5,969 nt of DNA, from positions 1 to 5,969 of the forward strand of contig JAFAWL010000182.1 of NCBI GenBank assembly GCA_019241805.1, given 5' to 3'. Origin of the DNA: Actinomycetota bacterium. Lineage in GTDB: Bacteria > Actinomycetota > Actinomycetes > Mycobacteriales > Jatrophihabitantaceae. The position numbers were made by a program, and so were the translations under genes. This document shows, in pieces, positions 5,610 through 5,969 of this stretch (position 1 is its first letter; every line of letters starts with the position of its first letter). The notes beneath the pieces are model-generated. The model ran no database searches, had not been told where the DNA came from, and saw only the letters and a list, made by a program, of their open reading frames with translations.

Positions 5610-5619
5610 TGAAGCTTCA
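5610..5619. promoter_or_regulatory. Palindrome TGAAGCTTCA, candidate MarR operator
   Basis: A perfect 10-bp, AT-richer palindrome stands out in this GC-rich sequence. It lies 18 bases before the dioxygenase ATG and close to the start point predicted from the candidate promoter just upstream. MarR proteins usually bind short palindromes in the promoter shared with a divergent target, so binding by the adjacent MarR protein is a natural inference. Confidence 0.5.
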
Positions 5620-5624
5620 TGTAG

Positions 5625-5653
5625 ATGATGGGTCAACGAACCGGTTCGGTCAA
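5625..5653 (-). promoter_or_regulatory. Candidate promoter of the dioxygenase
   Basis: On the minus strand TTGACC at 5653-5648 is close to the TTGACA -35 consensus. After 17 bases comes CATCAT (5630-5625), a fair -10. A second TTGACC at 5636-5631 comes from the direct repeat and has no good -10 at the proper distance. The start point would be near 5618, inside the TGAAGCTTCA palindrome. Confidence 0.4.
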
Positions 5654-5656
5654 CGA
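5631..5656. promoter_or_regulatory. Direct repeat GGTCAACGA flanking a 12-bp palindrome
   Basis: GGTCAACGA occurs at 5631-5639 and 5648-5656, 17 bases apart start to start. Between and overlapping them, CGAACCGGTTCG (5637-5648) is a perfect 12-bp palindrome. This cluster sits in the middle of the 84-bp region between the divergent dioxygenase and MarR genes and could be a second operator. It also covers the candidate dioxygenase -35. Confidence 0.5.
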
Positions 5657-5676
5657 TTCCCGTAGCGTCACGGCTT

Positions 5677-5969
5677 GTGAGCGATACCCGTTGGCTGGAT
5701 GCCGATCAGCAGGGCGCGTGGCGGGCGCTCATGGCCCTGATCATGCTGCTGCCCGCGCGTCTGGACGCTCAGCTGCGGCGGGATTCCGGTCTTAGCCACT
5801 TCGAGTACTGGACCTTGGTGATGCTCTCGGAGGCACCCGGAAGCGCACTGCGGATGACCGCGCTCGCCCGTGATTCGGCCGCCTCCGCCTCACGGGTGTC
5901 GCACGTGATCGCGCGCCTCGAACAGCACGGTCTGGTCCGCCGCATCCCGGCCCCGGCCGACGGCCGCGG
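5677..5969 (+). CDS. MarR-family transcriptional regulator, cut by the right edge
   Basis: From GTG 5677 the frame is open for 97 codons to the window end. An N-terminal dimerisation helix (about 10-37, AWRALMALIMLLPARLDAQL) leads to HFEYWTLVMLSEAPG (41-55). The winged helix-turn-helix follows: LRMTALARDSAASASRVSHVIARLEQHGLVRR (58-89), with the recognition helix at about 70-83. The last residues, PAPADGR, begin the beta wing with the family DGR motif. About a third of the protein, including the C-terminal helices, is missing. No ribosome site precedes the GTG; TAGCGT at 5663-5668 could be a -10 for a nearly leaderless message. It diverges from the dioxygenase and probably represses both genes until a ligand, perhaps a phenolic compound, binds; that role is inferred. 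Confidence 0.88.
   Translation, partial: MSDTRWLDADQQGAWRALMALIMLLPARLDAQLRRDSGLSHFEYWTLVMLSEAPGSALRMTALARDSAASASRVSHVIARLEQHGLVRRIPAPADGR

Overview
The window is GC-rich DNA that reads like an actinobacterial chromosome, probably Mycobacteriales or a relative. This rests on strong G/C third-position bias, frequent GTG starts, start/stop overlaps of the GTGA and ATGA type, and an ECF sigma factor paired with a zinc-binding membrane anti-sigma factor. No RNA genes, insertion sequences, CRISPR arrays or phage genes were found. The genus cannot be fixed from the sequence.

Left block (1-3244). A leftward gene (1083-40) encodes an esterase of the enterochelin-esterase/esterase-D type with an N-terminal beta-rich domain. 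A possible next gene overlaps its stop and leaves the window. Diverging from it across about 116 bp, which holds a perfect 14-bp palindrome, is a rightward two-gene operon. Its first gene is a conserved-looking protein of unknown function (1200-2036). Its stop overlaps the start of a complete fumarylacetoacetase (2033-3244), the last enzyme of tyrosine/homogentisate breakdown. No homogentisate dioxygenase is in view. A nested GC-rich hairpin follows fumarylacetoacetase.

Middle block (3351-4813). An ECF sigma factor and its anti-sigma factor overlap by ATGA. The anti-sigma factor has a zinc-binding N-terminus (H28, C32, C35), one membrane span and an extracytoplasmic domain of the RskA-like kind. 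Between the zinc site and the membrane it carries an unusual linker: 21 successive four-residue units, nearly all starting with proline, encoded by a 12-bp minisatellite. This is the most distinctive feature of the window.

Right block (4822-5969). Convergent with the anti-sigma gene, only 8 bp from its stop, is a LigB/DODA-type extradiol dioxygenase on the minus strand. It diverges from a MarR-family regulator cut by the right edge. Their 84-bp shared promoter region holds two perfect palindromes and a 9-bp direct repeat, which suggests that the MarR protein controls the dioxygenase and itself.

The genes look like three or four independent small transcription units: aromatic-acid catabolism, envelope signalling, and regulated aromatic oxidation. 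I see no new multi-gene defence or mobile system. The leads worth following are the unknown partner of fumarylacetoacetase and the repeat linker of the anti-sigma factor.
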